DNA of 64,000 nucleotides from Candidatus Cottocaccamicrobium excrementipullorum. GTDB taxonomy: Bacteria > Bacillota > Clostridia > Lachnospirales > Lachnospiraceae. Position 1 is the stretch's first letter; each line of letters starts with the position of its first letter. Below, piece after piece: positions 1-8,333 of the stretch. The notes under the pieces were generated by a model that saw only the letters and a list, made by a program, of their open reading frames with translations, had not been told where the DNA came from and made no database searches. The position numbers and the translations under genes were made by a program. The stretch is from assembly GCA_018713255.1 (NCBI GenBank), contig DVFL01000020.1, forward strand, positions 1 to 64,000. Direction: 5' to 3'.

Positions 1-150
1 TACTTTAGGTTTTGTTCTGAATTTTTTCTCAAATTCAAGGCTATCCTCTAGCCCTGTCTTTCAGAATTTTCAGGGTCTGTGTATGATTCAATCTTCAATT
101 CTCAAGGTTCATCTTTCGTTGTTGTCCGTCCTGATCTCTCAGGAGCAACT
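1..150 (-). other. Leader of a leftward rRNA operon (gene itself outside window)
   Basis: This is transcribed leftward from three tandem promoters and has no plausible gene. On the minus strand, 110-94 reads GAACCTTGAGAATTGAA, which resembles the boxA-like ACCTTGAAAA sequence found in Firmicute rRNA leaders. The segment ends in AT-rich sequence with no start of 16S rRNA visible, so the 16S gene should begin a short distance left of base 1. That it is rRNA rather than a tRNA cluster is inferred from promoter architecture and leader style. Confidence 0.6.
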
Positions 151-155
151 CGTTT

Positions 156-184
156 ATGTTATCACATTCTTTCGAGTTTGTCAA
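156..184 (-). promoter_or_regulatory. rRNA-type promoter P3 (closest to leader)
   Basis: The minus strand has a perfect -35 TTGACA (184-179), a 17-bp spacer and -10 TAACAT (161-156). It is the last of three tandem promoters and fires into the leader at 1-150. Confidence 0.8.
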
Positions 185-240
185 CAACTTTTTTCATTTA
201 TTTTTCTTGCTCACTGCTTTCGTTCTCAGCAGCGTGTTAT

Positions 241-269
241 ATCTTATCACGTTGCTTCCAATCTGTCAA
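241..269 (-). promoter_or_regulatory. rRNA-type promoter P2
   Basis: The minus strand has -35 TTGACA (269-264), a 17-bp spacer and -10 TAAGAT (246-241), 85 bp upstream of P3. Spacer length and -35 match P1 and P3 exactly. Confidence 0.8.
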
Positions 270-322
270 GCAGTTTTTTCAAAATTTATTTGATCAATTT
301 GATCTGGCAATTTTGAAAACAG

Positions 323-347
323 AAAAAAAATGAACCACTCTCGTGGT
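323..347 (-). terminator. Small hairpin plus T8 just after promoter P1 (possible attenuator)
   Basis: On the minus strand a 5-bp stem ACCAC/GTGGT closes a GAGA tetraloop (347-334) and is followed three bases later by eight T (330-323). It lies directly downstream of P1. The stem is short, so this may act as a weak attenuator or pause site rather than a full terminator. Confidence 0.35.
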
Positions 348-354
348 GAATCCT

Positions 355-383
355 ACTATAACATTATAGCTGGAGAATGTCAA
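355..383 (-). promoter_or_regulatory. rRNA-type promoter P1 (most upstream)
   Basis: The minus strand has -35 TTGACA (383-378), a 17-bp spacer and -10 TATAGT (360-355), 114 bp upstream of P2. All three promoters point out of the left window edge. Confidence 0.75.
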
Positions 384-480
384 GGGATTTGTGCTGTTTT
401 TTTAAACAATTTTTTTGAGTTTTTGCTGTTCCACTAAATGTGCTATTTTTCCTTGATTTTCTCTATATTTTGTGGTTTAT

Positions 481-506
481 AAAAAGGGCGCCTGCGCGCC
501 CTTTTT
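481..506. terminator. Bidirectional intrinsic terminator after cvpA
   Basis: A GGGCGC/GCGCCC stem (486-491 with 496-501) and 4-base loop is flanked by A5 and T5, so it works on both strands. It ends the leftward cvpA transcript and insulates the rRNA-type promoters at 156-383. Confidence 0.85.
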
Positions 507-615
507 CTCAGTCTTTTATCTTCAAATCTCTAAATTGTATTAATTGTGCATTCAATTCCATTGCATTGGAAGCCGATGATCCTCTTTTCCATCGCAAAAA
601 AGCAAGAACAGATGG

Positions 616-1353
616 TTAAAGCAAATTCCAGATCACGCTGATCAGCAAGCCGGACAGAAGATTGTTTCGGTAAAGGAAAGATATCCAGGGCGTATTCTCT
701 ATGTCATTAATCAAATACTGCCCCCACTGGGTGCTGACAAAAAGATTCAGCACCAAGCAGAATATCCAGAAATAAAACAATCCTAAGCAAAGCCCCAAAA
801 CAGCCCCCGCAATCTGGTTAATTCCCGATAAAACCGGGAGCTTTGCCACCAGATCCAAGAGATGAGCTAATACTCTTACCGCAACATACACTAAGAGGAA
901 CAACAAAATGAATGCCAGCGTATTGATGATTCGGTCTGCGAGAAAACTTCCAATGTAATCCACAAACTGATCTACCCCCAGCATCTGATAGATCTCCTCA
1001 TTATTATTTTCAATCAGCGCTTCTTTCAGCGATTCTGGCAGGGATATCCCCTCGATTATCGATCTCTGTTCAGCCGGAAGCAAAGCCTGGCTGATTTCTT
1101 GACCCCCAGTTTCAAGTCCCACTGCATTCAGCATATTTTCTTCCATCCACTGATGAATACCTGTATTATCCCGCAAAAAATCTGTCACCTGGGGCATAAG
1201 AATACGCACTGCTATCAGTGAGATTATCAAAGCGGTCATAGATATCACCAGCTTAAGAAACCCCCGGTAATGCCCGTACAGGGTCATTCCAATCAAATAA
1301 CCGGCTACCACCACAGAAAGCCAGTTATCCTCTAAAAATGCTGCTGCATCCAT
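616..1353 (-). CDS. cvpA: CvpA-family membrane protein
   Basis: A 245-aa integral membrane protein of the CvpA (colicin V production) family. The N-terminal hydrophobic segments carry the family-like stretch YGHYRGFLKLV, followed by a soluble acidic loop (about residues 70-130) and two or more further membrane helices in the C-terminal half. An in-frame GTG at 1362 gives three extra residues but overlaps the ribosome site GAGGTG; that site lies 6 bases before the ATG at 1353, so 1353 is preferred. It is the last gene before the terminator at 481-506 and is downstream of an oxidoreductase gene. The precise role in this organism is unknown; homologues are linked to envelope and stress phenotypes. 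Confidence 0.75.
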   Translation of the reverse strand: MDAAAFLEDNWLSVVVAGYLIGMTLYGHYRGFLKLVISMTALIISLIAVRILMPQVTDFLRDNTGIHQWMEENMLNAVGLETGGQEISQALLPAEQRSIIEGISLPESLKEALIENNNEEIYQMLGVDQFVDYIGSFLADRIINTLAFILLFLLVYVAVRVLAHLLDLVAKLPVLSGINQIAGAVLGLCLGLFYFWIFCLVLNLFVSTQWGQYLINDIENTPWISFLYRNNLLSGLLISVIWNLL

Positions 1354-1429
1354 TTTAATCACCTCATTCTCGTCAAATTCCCCTCCGCTTATTGTACCCC
1401 TTTCTCCCTGTTCCGGTGCACCTGCCCTA

Positions 1430-2401
1430 TTATTCTCCCGGGAACTTCATGCCCCACTGCGCTCTCAAATTATCCATCCAGCGCATAATCGTCAGGCTTT
1501 CTTCATGAGGCATCTGAGGACATTCCAGCGCCCCCTTCTCAATGGCTTCTTGGCAGGCTATTACCTGATACTCATAGCCGCTGATTTGCTCAGGGCGGTC
1601 ATAAGATGCCAGCAGTTCATCAGATGTGTTGTACACCTTAAAGCCCTGGCAGTTGTTAATGTTAGCGGCTACAATATATCCTTTATCTCCATAAATCACA
1701 CCGCTTCGGTCACTTCGTCCCATGGCTGTGCTGTTTAATACCGCCATCCGGCCATCTTCATAAATCAGCGTCACACTGTTCTGCATATCTGCCCCGTCTT
1801 CATTGAATACCGCCTGGCCTTTAATTTCTTTTACCCCATTTCCAAAAACCATAGAGGCAAAATTCAGCGTATATACTCCAACATCCAGCAGGGCCCCGCC
1901 TCCAAGCTCCAGTTTTTTTATTCTTTCTTTGTGACTGGTCACATAGCCCAAATTAGCCGTAAGCATGCAAGGCTTCCCAATGATCCCGCTGGCAAGAACC
2001 TGATCCAAAGTTTTCCGAATAGGCATATACCTCGTCCAGATCGCTTCTGTAAGAAGCAGTCCGCGTTCTTTTGCCATGGCAAAAACTTCTTCCGCCTGTT
2101 TTTCATTTAACATAAACGCTTTTTCGCACAGCACATGCTTACCGTGTTCCAAGCACATTTTTACATGGGCATAATGATGGGAATGAGGGGTCGCAACATA
2201 AATCAATTCCGCCTGGGAATGCTCAAGCATTTCCTCATAAGAGCCATAAGCCTCAGCAAAACCATAGGTTTCTGCAAAGGCCTTCGCCCGGTCAGCATCT
2301 CTTGCCGCCACAGCGCAGCATTCTACGTCTTTCATCTGCCTTAAGGTACGGGCCATTGTTCCCGCAATGTTTCCAGCCCCTAAAATTCCTACTTTCAGCA
2401 T
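1430..2401 (-). CDS. Gfo/Idh/MocA-family oxidoreductase
   Basis: A 323-aa NAD(P)-dependent oxidoreductase. The N-terminal Rossmann fold begins GILGAGNIAG (residues 5-14). The usual EKP motif is replaced by CEKAFMLNEKQAEE, as in the dihydrodiol-dehydrogenase-like branch of the family, and a C-terminal alpha/beta domain follows (GGGALLDVGVY). The start has a strong AGAGGAGG ribosome site. It sits between the HAD-gene terminator (2500-2537) and cvpA. The sugar or diol substrate cannot be read from sequence. Confidence 0.85.
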   Translation of the reverse strand: MLKVGILGAGNIAGTMARTLRQMKDVECCAVAARDADRAKAFAETYGFAEAYGSYEEMLEHSQAELIYVATPHSHHYAHVKMCLEHGKHVLCEKAFMLNEKQAEEVFAMAKERGLLLTEAIWTRYMPIRKTLDQVLASGIIGKPCMLTANLGYVTSHKERIKKLELGGGALLDVGVYTLNFASMVFGNGVKEIKGQAVFNEDGADMQNSVTLIYEDGRMAVLNSTAMGRSDRSGVIYGDKGYIVAANINNCQGFKVYNTSDELLASYDRPEQISGYEYQVIACQEAIEKGALECPQMPHEESLTIMRWMDNLRAQWGMKFPGE

Positions 2402-2499
2402 TTCAAATTCCTCCTCTTTTTTGAATTTGAACTATTTTATTCTATCCGTCCATTATAAGGCAGGTTTTCTCTTTTCCGCAAGTCCCAATAGAAAAGAAT

Positions 2500-2537
2500 C
2501 CCCTCGGTCTGCGAATCTTATTTTGCAGACCAAGGGG
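2500..2537 (-). terminator. Intrinsic terminator after the HAD phosphatase gene
   Basis: A long stem CCCCTTGGTCTGC/GCAGACCGAGGGG with a 12-base loop is followed on the minus strand by ATTCTTTTC. It closes the pfk-to-HAD gene run. Confidence 0.75.
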
Positions 2538-2554
2538 ATAAATGCAAAAGTGGT

Positions 2555-3379
2555 TTAATTTAAAGCAAAACGTCGAATGGCCGCCGCCACTCCGTCATGT
2601 TCATTGGATAAAGTAATGTAATCCGCCTGTTCTTTCACCGCATCCATGGCATTTTCCATGGCTACGCCAATTCCAGCAGCTTGAATCATCGAAAGGTCAT
2701 TTGTTCCATCACCGCAGGCCATCGTTTCTTCCATCCGTATTCCCAGATACCCAGCCAGCCGAGCAAGACCTTCTCCCTTCGTTGCCGACGCCGCATTGAT
2801 CTCCAGATTATATTCCAAAGAAGAAGTTACCTTAATTCTGGCACAGGAAGACAGCTGATTCCACAAATCCTGCCTCAGCTTTCTGTCCGCCGTAAAAACA
2901 TTGATTTTTTCTACGGCGCATCGTCTCTGGCTAAGCAGCTGAATCTCATCTTCCACCTCATCCCGGGTGGAACGAACCATCTGTCTCATCACAGGCGGAA
3001 CGCCGTAATTCTCCAGATGATCCCGGAAACGGGCTTCCATTTTTCCTCTTCCCTCAACATAAGGATCATAAGCCACTGGAAAATCAGATAAAAATGTAAG
3101 AATTTTCCGGGCAAGCTCCCAGTCAATCAGTTCTTGGGAAATTATCTTGTTCTCCTGAAGATCCATGACCTTGGCGCCATTGGTAAGAATAGCATAGCGA
3201 ATGCCTGGGATTTCCCGGATAAACCCGGGAATTCCGCTGGCCGTCCTTCCAGTAGCCGGTATAATATAAATGCCCCGTGCCAAGCATTCCTCTATGGCCT
3301 CTCGATTTCCTTCAGACAGTTTTTTTTCTTCATTCAGCAATGTGCCGTCAAAATCCAGTGCGATCAGTCGAATCTTCAT
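2555..3379 (-). CDS. Cof-type HAD-IIB hydrolase (sugar-phosphate phosphatase-like)
   Basis: A 274-aa HAD-superfamily phosphatase. Motif I is LDFDGTLLN (catalytic Asp residues 9 and 11). The IIB cap occupies about residues 85-185, and the C-terminal motif is GDGTNDLSMI, coordinating Mg2+. The family usually dephosphorylates sugar phosphates or flavin/PLP precursors; the substrate is not predictable here. The start ATG lies one base after the stop of the preceding TPR-protein gene, so the two are probably translationally coupled. Confidence 0.85.
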   Translation of the reverse strand: MKIRLIALDFDGTLLNEEKKLSEGNREAIEECLARGIYIIPATGRTASGIPGFIREIPGIRYAILTNGAKVMDLQENKIISQELIDWELARKILTFLSDFPVAYDPYVEGRGKMEARFRDHLENYGVPPVMRQMVRSTRDEVEDEIQLLSQRRCAVEKINVFTADRKLRQDLWNQLSSCARIKVTSSLEYNLEINAASATKGEGLARLAGYLGIRMEETMACGDGTNDLSMIQAAGIGVAMENAMDAVKEQADYITLSNEHDGVAAAIRRFALN

Positions 3380-3380
3380 A

Positions 3381-5693
3381 TCAGATAAAATGCTCTTCCT
3401 TTAAAATCAGCAAACCGTCTTTATCATATTTTGAGGAAAATAAGCCGGTAATCCGCTTGCCCAAAGAAGGCTTCTCCGCCTTGTCAGCTGCTTCTTCAAT
3501 CAAATCTTCTGCCGCTGTCTTGGTCAGCGCTACGCCGTCCTCTTCCATCATTTCAATCCGCTCATAAAGAGCCAACATGCTTTTCCCGGTAATACTGCAG
3601 TCAATCTGACTTGCATAATGACAGCAATATTGAGCAAACTCATCAATATCCATCACCCGGTTTTCATCATTCTGGACAGATGCAGGCGCTGAACTTTCCT
3701 GAGAAGAATTGTCCGAAGAACTGTCTTCCTTCGGCTGTACCATTCCAGGTCCCATCGGCCGGCTTGCATCCTGATACAGCAGCTGATCAATCTGAGCGAT
3801 TTCCGGGACTTCTACACGAGTTTTAGAAGGAGCTGGCTCCTCCTTTGGAATATCGGAAGCAGCAGCAGGAGCAACTGGAGCCTGGGCAGGTGCTGCGGAC
3901 ACAGCCGCCTTCTGCCGGTTCTTTTTCTCTGCCACTTTCTCCAAAAATGCTTCTGCATCCTCCAGGGACTCTACAATCTGAAACTTGCCTGCCAAAGAGG
4001 GATTAGCCTTGCGGATTCCATCAATCTGACGGGCATTGTCAATCAGCACAGCTGTCATTCCGCTTTGATCCCCTGCGAGAAGCTGATTCAGTTCTTCCAG
4101 CATCTCATCTGTAAGATCTCCTGCATTTTCCACAATCAAATCTTTTCCCGATAATTTTCCTGCACTGGCCAGAACGCCCCTTTGATTCAGCCGTTCACCA
4201 GTGATTTTCGCCACCGGATGCTTTTCTCCCAAAATTCTGTGCGCTGCTTTTAATGCCTCCACAGCAATCTCCAGCCCTTTTTCCGGAGTTCTGGCTTCTG
4301 CCATCATATGGCAGAAGGTTGCCGGCTGAACCTGTCCCGTTCCCTGAACAGGAGACTGTTCTTCCGCCTGTCTTACTGCCTGAATATGACGAATATCATC
4401 AAGAATACGGGTTTTATCCGCCAATGCTTCTGTATTTTTCAGATCCTTCACATCATTCAAAACTCTAGTCTGAGCTTTTTGCGGTTCTTCTGCGTAGCCT
4501 TCCATGGAAAGTTTAGACATTTCTTCCGCCAGGCTTGCTTCCACTTCCGCTTCTTTCACGCTGGCCACCAGCTTCTCTTCCGCCGTCACTTCTGTACCAG
4601 AAGGCACCGTCTCCTGGCGGAATGCCGGCTGAGAAGAATAACCAGTCACCCCGCCCTCTGATGCCGGCTGCTGCACTCCTGAAGGCACAACTTGATCCCC
4701 TGCCTTTCCAGGAGCGGCTGCAGGAGAAGCATGACGAGCAAAATCTGCAGGCTTCAGCTCACTGTCTGTAGGATGCTGAGGCTGAACAGCTGCTGCCGCT
4801 TCTGGCTTTTTCACTGCTCCCGGACGGAGCATTTCCGGTGAAGGCGCAGGTACGGGAATAGGGGTTGGCTCTGTCTTAGTGCGAACAGGCGCGTAGCCGC
4901 TGACGCCTTCTGGAGCCATCTCCTGAACCGGCTGCTGGTAAGGCGCTCCTGTAATTTTTGATTCTGCAGCCTCAATCCGCGCTTTTAAGGCCTGCTTCTC
5001 CTGAGGAGATTCCTCTTCTTCTGAAGGAAGATAGCCGGACTCTGTGCTGTTTTCCTCTACCTGTCTTAATTTTGCTTCATATTTGTCACGGTTTTCCACC
5101 AGATCCATCTGGTATTTGGTTAACGGCGCATATTGAAGCTTAAGCTCCATAGCCTTATCCACATACTGTCCCAGTCCAAACATCAGCATAATCTTATCAC
5201 AGGTTTTCACACACTGGTCCGCCATTCCCGCTTGATGATAAAGATCCGCTAATTCATACAGCCATTTTTCATCCAGCTCCGTGCTGGTATAGCTCTCCAG
5301 GGAATGAATCAGCTGTTCAATAGGAGCTCCCTTGGCTTTTAAAATAAGATAACGCAAAATATCCTGGCGAGAATCGTCTCCTGCCAGTTCGCAAAATTCC
5401 CGATAATAATTTTCAGCTTCCTGAATATTTCCCTGCTTCAGCGCCAGCTGAGTCAGCTTATATAAAAGGCGCTTTCCAATGGGGGCTCTCTCGAAAGCAA
5501 TCAGAAGAATATCCTTCGCCTCCTGATACTCTTCATTTTTCTCGTAGACAGAGGCGATCATGGACAAAAGATTGGCATTGCGCACCCGCCGCCAGTCAAT
5601 GGTGTCTGCAATCTTCATCGCCGTCTCAAAGTCCCCTTTATTTACCAGTTTTTTAATCTGTTCTACTTTAATGTTAAACTCGTATTTATCCAT
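3381..5693 (-). CDS. TPR protein with proline/glutamine-rich linker and degenerate AAA-like domain
   Basis: A 770-aa cytoplasmic protein not tied to a named gene. Residues about 1-200 form TPR-like helical repeats; 215-455 are a low-complexity P/A/Q/E-rich linker. Residues about 457-575 look like a CbxX/SpoVK-type AAA domain that has lost its active site. The Walker A position reads ARTPEKGLE instead of GxGKT. The Walker B position reads LIVENAGDL, with Asn where the catalytic Glu is expected. The later segment DGIRKANPSLAGKF matches the EMxxFLxxNPGLxSRF signature. A second linker and an acidic C-terminal domain (about 680-770) follow. An upstream in-frame start at 5738 lacks a ribosome site; the ATG at 5693 follows AGGAG. 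It lies between recR and a HAD gene. Confidence 0.7.
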   Translation of the reverse strand: MDKYEFNIKVEQIKKLVNKGDFETAMKIADTIDWRRVRNANLLSMIASVYEKNEEYQEAKDILLIAFERAPIGKRLLYKLTQLALKQGNIQEAENYYREFCELAGDDSRQDILRYLILKAKGAPIEQLIHSLESYTSTELDEKWLYELADLYHQAGMADQCVKTCDKIMLMFGLGQYVDKAMELKLQYAPLTKYQMDLVENRDKYEAKLRQVEENSTESGYLPSEEEESPQEKQALKARIEAAESKITGAPYQQPVQEMAPEGVSGYAPVRTKTEPTPIPVPAPSPEMLRPGAVKKPEAAAAVQPQHPTDSELKPADFARHASPAAAPGKAGDQVVPSGVQQPASEGGVTGYSSQPAFRQETVPSGTEVTAEEKLVASVKEAEVEASLAEEMSKLSMEGYAEEPQKAQTRVLNDVKDLKNTEALADKTRILDDIRHIQAVRQAEEQSPVQGTGQVQPATFCHMMAEARTPEKGLEIAVEALKAAHRILGEKHPVAKITGERLNQRGVLASAGKLSGKDLIVENAGDLTDEMLEELNQLLAGDQSGMTAVLIDNARQIDGIRKANPSLAGKFQIVESLEDAEAFLEKVAEKKNRQKAAVSAAPAQAPVAPAAASDIPKEEPAPSKTRVEVPEIAQIDQLLYQDASRPMGPGMVQPKEDSSSDNSSQESSAPASVQNDENRVMDIDEFAQYCCHYASQIDCSITGKSMLALYERIEMMEEDGVALTKTAAEDLIEEAADKAEKPSLGKRITGLFSSKYDKDGLLILKEEHFI

Positions 5694-5752
5694 TCTTTTG
5701 CATCTCCTAACCCTTCTTCCGCCTGTCTGGTCAGACACGCCGGGCTTTCAAA

Positions 5753-6349
5753 TCACAGTTCCACCCTGCCTTCTAACGCCCGAAGGAGGGTAACCTCGTC
5801 AATATATTCCAAATCTCCCCCAACCGGAACGCCGCTGGCGATCCGGCTTACCTTTATCCCGGTGGGCTTGATTAATTTACTGATATACATAGCTGTGGTT
5901 TCTCCCTCCAGGCTGGAATTGGTGGCGATGATCACTTCTTTCACATCCCCCTGAAGCCGCTGCATCAGCTCTTTGAGCCGGATATCATTTGGTCCGATTC
6001 CAAGCATGGGAGAAATGGCTCCGTGAAGAACGTGGTACACGCCCTGATATTTTCCTGTTTTTTCGTAAGCAGCCAGATCTCTGGTATTTTCCACCACCAT
6101 AATGGTTTCATGGTCTCTTTCCGGGCTGCTGCAGATGGGACAAATTTCCCGATCTGTCAAAGTAAAGCATTCCCGGCAGTAATGCAGGTTATTCTTCGCA
6201 TCGGTAATGGCTCCAGCCAGCCTGTCCACCTGTTCCTTAGGCATGCTGATAATATGAAAAGCAAGCCTCTGGGCAGATTTGGCTCCCACTCCGGGAAGCT
6301 TTGATAATTCCTCTATAAGCTTTGTAATTTGACTGCTGTAATAATCCAT
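5753..6349 (-). CDS. recR: Recombination mediator RecR
   Basis: A 198-aa protein, full length for RecR, which loads RecA at gaps together with RecF and RecO. Visible are the N-terminal helix-hairpin-helix ([14 protein letters not shown]), the four-Cys zinc finger ([16 protein letters not shown], about residues 57-72) and the TOPRIM domain with [13 protein letters not shown]. The start overlaps the ybaB stop by one base (TAATG), so the genes are coupled. The dnaX-ybaB-recR order is conserved widely in bacteria. Confidence 0.97.
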   Translation of the reverse strand: MDYYSSQITKLIEELSKLPGVGAKSAQRLAFHIISMPKEQVDRLAGAITDAKNNLHYCRECFTLTDREICPICSSPERDHETIMVVENTRDLAAYEKTGKYQGVYHVLHGAISPMLGIGPNDIRLKELMQRLQGDVKEVIIATNSSLEGETTAMYISKLIKPTGIKVSRIASGVPVGGDLEYIDEVTLLRALEGRVEL

Positions 6350-6705
6350 TAGAACGGGAAGCCTCCGCCTAAACCGGACAAGCCCCCGGTAAGCTTAGCC
6401 ATCGCCTGAGCATTGGATTCCTCCATCTGACGGAATGCCTCATTCGTAGCCGCCATAATCAGGTCTTCCAGCATCTCAATATCATCCGGATCCACCACTT
6501 CCGGCGCAAGCTTAACTGAAACCACTTCTTTCTTTCCTGATACAGTTACCGTCACTGCTCCGCCTCCGGCAGATGCCGTATACTCTTTTGCCTCAAGCTC
6601 CTTATTAGTTTCCTCCATCTGGCGCTGCATCCGCTGCGCCTGCTTCATTAAATTGTTCATATTTCCCGGAATAGCGCCCCCAGGAAAACCGCCTCTCTTT
6701 GCCAT
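6349..6705 (-). CDS. YbaB/EbfC nucleoid-associated protein
   Basis: A 118-aa DNA-binding protein of the YbaB/EbfC (YaaK) family. The N-terminus is Gly/Met/Gln rich ([18 protein letters not shown]), followed by the typical core ([20 protein letters not shown]) and a C-terminal amphipathic helix with glycine-rich tail. It lies between dnaX (4-bp gap) and recR (1-bp overlap), the classical location. Homologues form dimers that coat DNA. Confidence 0.95.
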   Translation of the reverse strand: MAKRGGFPGGAIPGNMNNLMKQAQRMQRQMEETNKELEAKEYTASAGGGAVTVTVSGKKEVVSVKLAPEVVDPDDIEMLEDLIMAATNEAFRQMEESNAQAMAKLTGGLSGLGGGFPF

Positions 6706-6709
6706 AAAT

Positions 6710-8308
6710 TTATTCCTCCTCTATCGAAATATCCATATGGATCTTTTCTTTCAATTCTTCATCGCTGACATAAATTGTGTTCGTCCGTTCTCCCCGCTCT
6801 CTCTGACGGGTTTTAAAATAAATGGTTTTTCCGTACTTTTCCGCCACAAACCGTTCCAGACTGCCGATAACGCTGGGCCGGTTTCCAATGGCATAGTTGA
6901 TGGGATCAGAAAAGACAATGCATAAACAGCTGTCTCCGCTGGGTTCTACAACGGTGTCCCGAAAACTTGGCCTGATGGACATGCCCATCTGGCGGACAAT
7001 ATTCCCCCACTCATTCCGAATCAAATTAAGATCCTCCAGCTGAGCCGGCGGAATGGACACCTGTCTGGGAGGCTCTCCAGGCGCCTCCTCTCCTTGGCTC
7101 CCTGCATTAACCGCTGCAGAAGCATTTACAGGAAAAGACGGCGCTGCCGGAATTCCCTCTTCCATCTTAGCTTCCAGCTGCTCAATCCGTTCTAATAAAG
7201 AATCTATATTAGACTCCATCTGAGGTTTTGTCAACTTAATCAGCGCAATTTCAATTAAAATCCGCTTCTGGCTGGCATATCTTAATTGATTGCTCAGCTG
7301 AGAGAGTACCCGGATATAACGAATCAGCGTATTGGCATCTGTCTTCTTCCCATCTTCCTCCAATTGCCTTAAGTTGTCTTCAGACATATCAACCAGTTCT
7401 CTGGCATCCTCAGCAGTCTGAATCAACAACAAATTGCGCAGATACCAAATGAAATCATTAACAAATTGTCCCAGCTCCCTGCCCTGGACTACCATCTCTT
7501 CGAGCAGAAGAATCGCATCTTTTGTTTTTCCCTGAACGACAGCATTAAACATCCTGGAAAATATGGTTTGGTCCACAGCTCCCAGGATGTCCAGCACATG
7601 ATCATAGGTCAAAGTTTCCCCGAAATGAAACGTTACACACTGATCCAGCAGGCTGAGGGCATCGCGAAATGCTCCGTCAGCCGCTTTAGCCAGATAAGAA
7701 ACCGCCCGGTCTTCTATTACAATATTTTCCGCCTTAGCCACTTCCTTGAGCCTGGCGGCAATGGTCTCCGCTGGAATACGCTTAAAATCATACCGCTGAC
7801 ACCGTGAAAGAATCGTCACCGGAATTTTATGCACCTCCGTGGTGGCCAGAATAAAGATTACATAGGACGGAGGCTCCTCCAGAGTTTTCAGCAATGCGTT
7901 AAAAGCCCCAATCGAAAGCATATGAACTTCGTCAATGATATAAACCCGATACTTCCCTTCTGTGGGCGGATACTGAACCTGCTCTCTAATATCCCGAATG
8001 TTTTCCACGCCATTATTGGAAGCCGCATCGATTTCCACCACATTCATGGATGAGCCTTCTGCAATTCCCCGGCAGATGGCACATTCGTTGCATGGACTTC
8101 CATCCACCGGATGTTCACAGTTCACCGCCCTGGCCATAATCTTCGCCACACTGGTCTTTCCGGTTCCTCTAGTGCCGCAAAGCAGATAAGCATGACCGAT
8201 TCTGCCTGAGATTACTTGATTTTTCAGCGTGGTAACAATATGATCCTGGCCTTTTACATCCTGAAACGTAGCGGGCCGCCATTTTCGATATAATGCAGTA
8301 TATGACAT
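6710..8308 (-). CDS. dnaX: DNA polymerase III subunit gamma/tau
   Basis: A 532-aa clamp-loader ATPase. Walker A is GTRGTGKTS (about residues 45-53), followed by a zinc module ([16 protein letters not shown]), Walker B with IIDEVHML and the SRC sensor ([10 protein letters not shown]). The collar domain and a short tau extension (after about residue 370) complete the protein; the tail is shorter than in E. coli. It starts 26 bases after pfk in the leftward run and is followed by ybaB and recR. Whether a gamma form is made by frameshifting was not resolved. Confidence 0.97.
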   Translation of the reverse strand: MSYTALYRKWRPATFQDVKGQDHIVTTLKNQVISGRIGHAYLLCGTRGTGKTSVAKIMARAVNCEHPVDGSPCNECAICRGIAEGSSMNVVEIDAASNNGVENIRDIREQVQYPPTEGKYRVYIIDEVHMLSIGAFNALLKTLEEPPSYVIFILATTEVHKIPVTILSRCQRYDFKRIPAETIAARLKEVAKAENIVIEDRAVSYLAKAADGAFRDALSLLDQCVTFHFGETLTYDHVLDILGAVDQTIFSRMFNAVVQGKTKDAILLLEEMVVQGRELGQFVNDFIWYLRNLLLIQTAEDARELVDMSEDNLRQLEEDGKKTDANTLIRYIRVLSQLSNQLRYASQKRILIEIALIKLTKPQMESNIDSLLERIEQLEAKMEEGIPAAPSFPVNASAAVNAGSQGEEAPGEPPRQVSIPPAQLEDLNLIRNEWGNIVRQMGMSIRPSFRDTVVEPSGDSCLCIVFSDPINYAIGNRPSVIGSLERFVAEKYGKTIYFKTRQRERGERTNTIYVSDEELKEKIHMDISIEEE

Positions 8309-8333
8309 GAATGCTTAACCCCTTGTGGTCTCT

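Noticed and set aside
79-333. 84-codon open frame on the plus strand
   Set aside because: It lies antisense to the rRNA-type promoters and leader, lacks a ribosome site and has no protein-like character.
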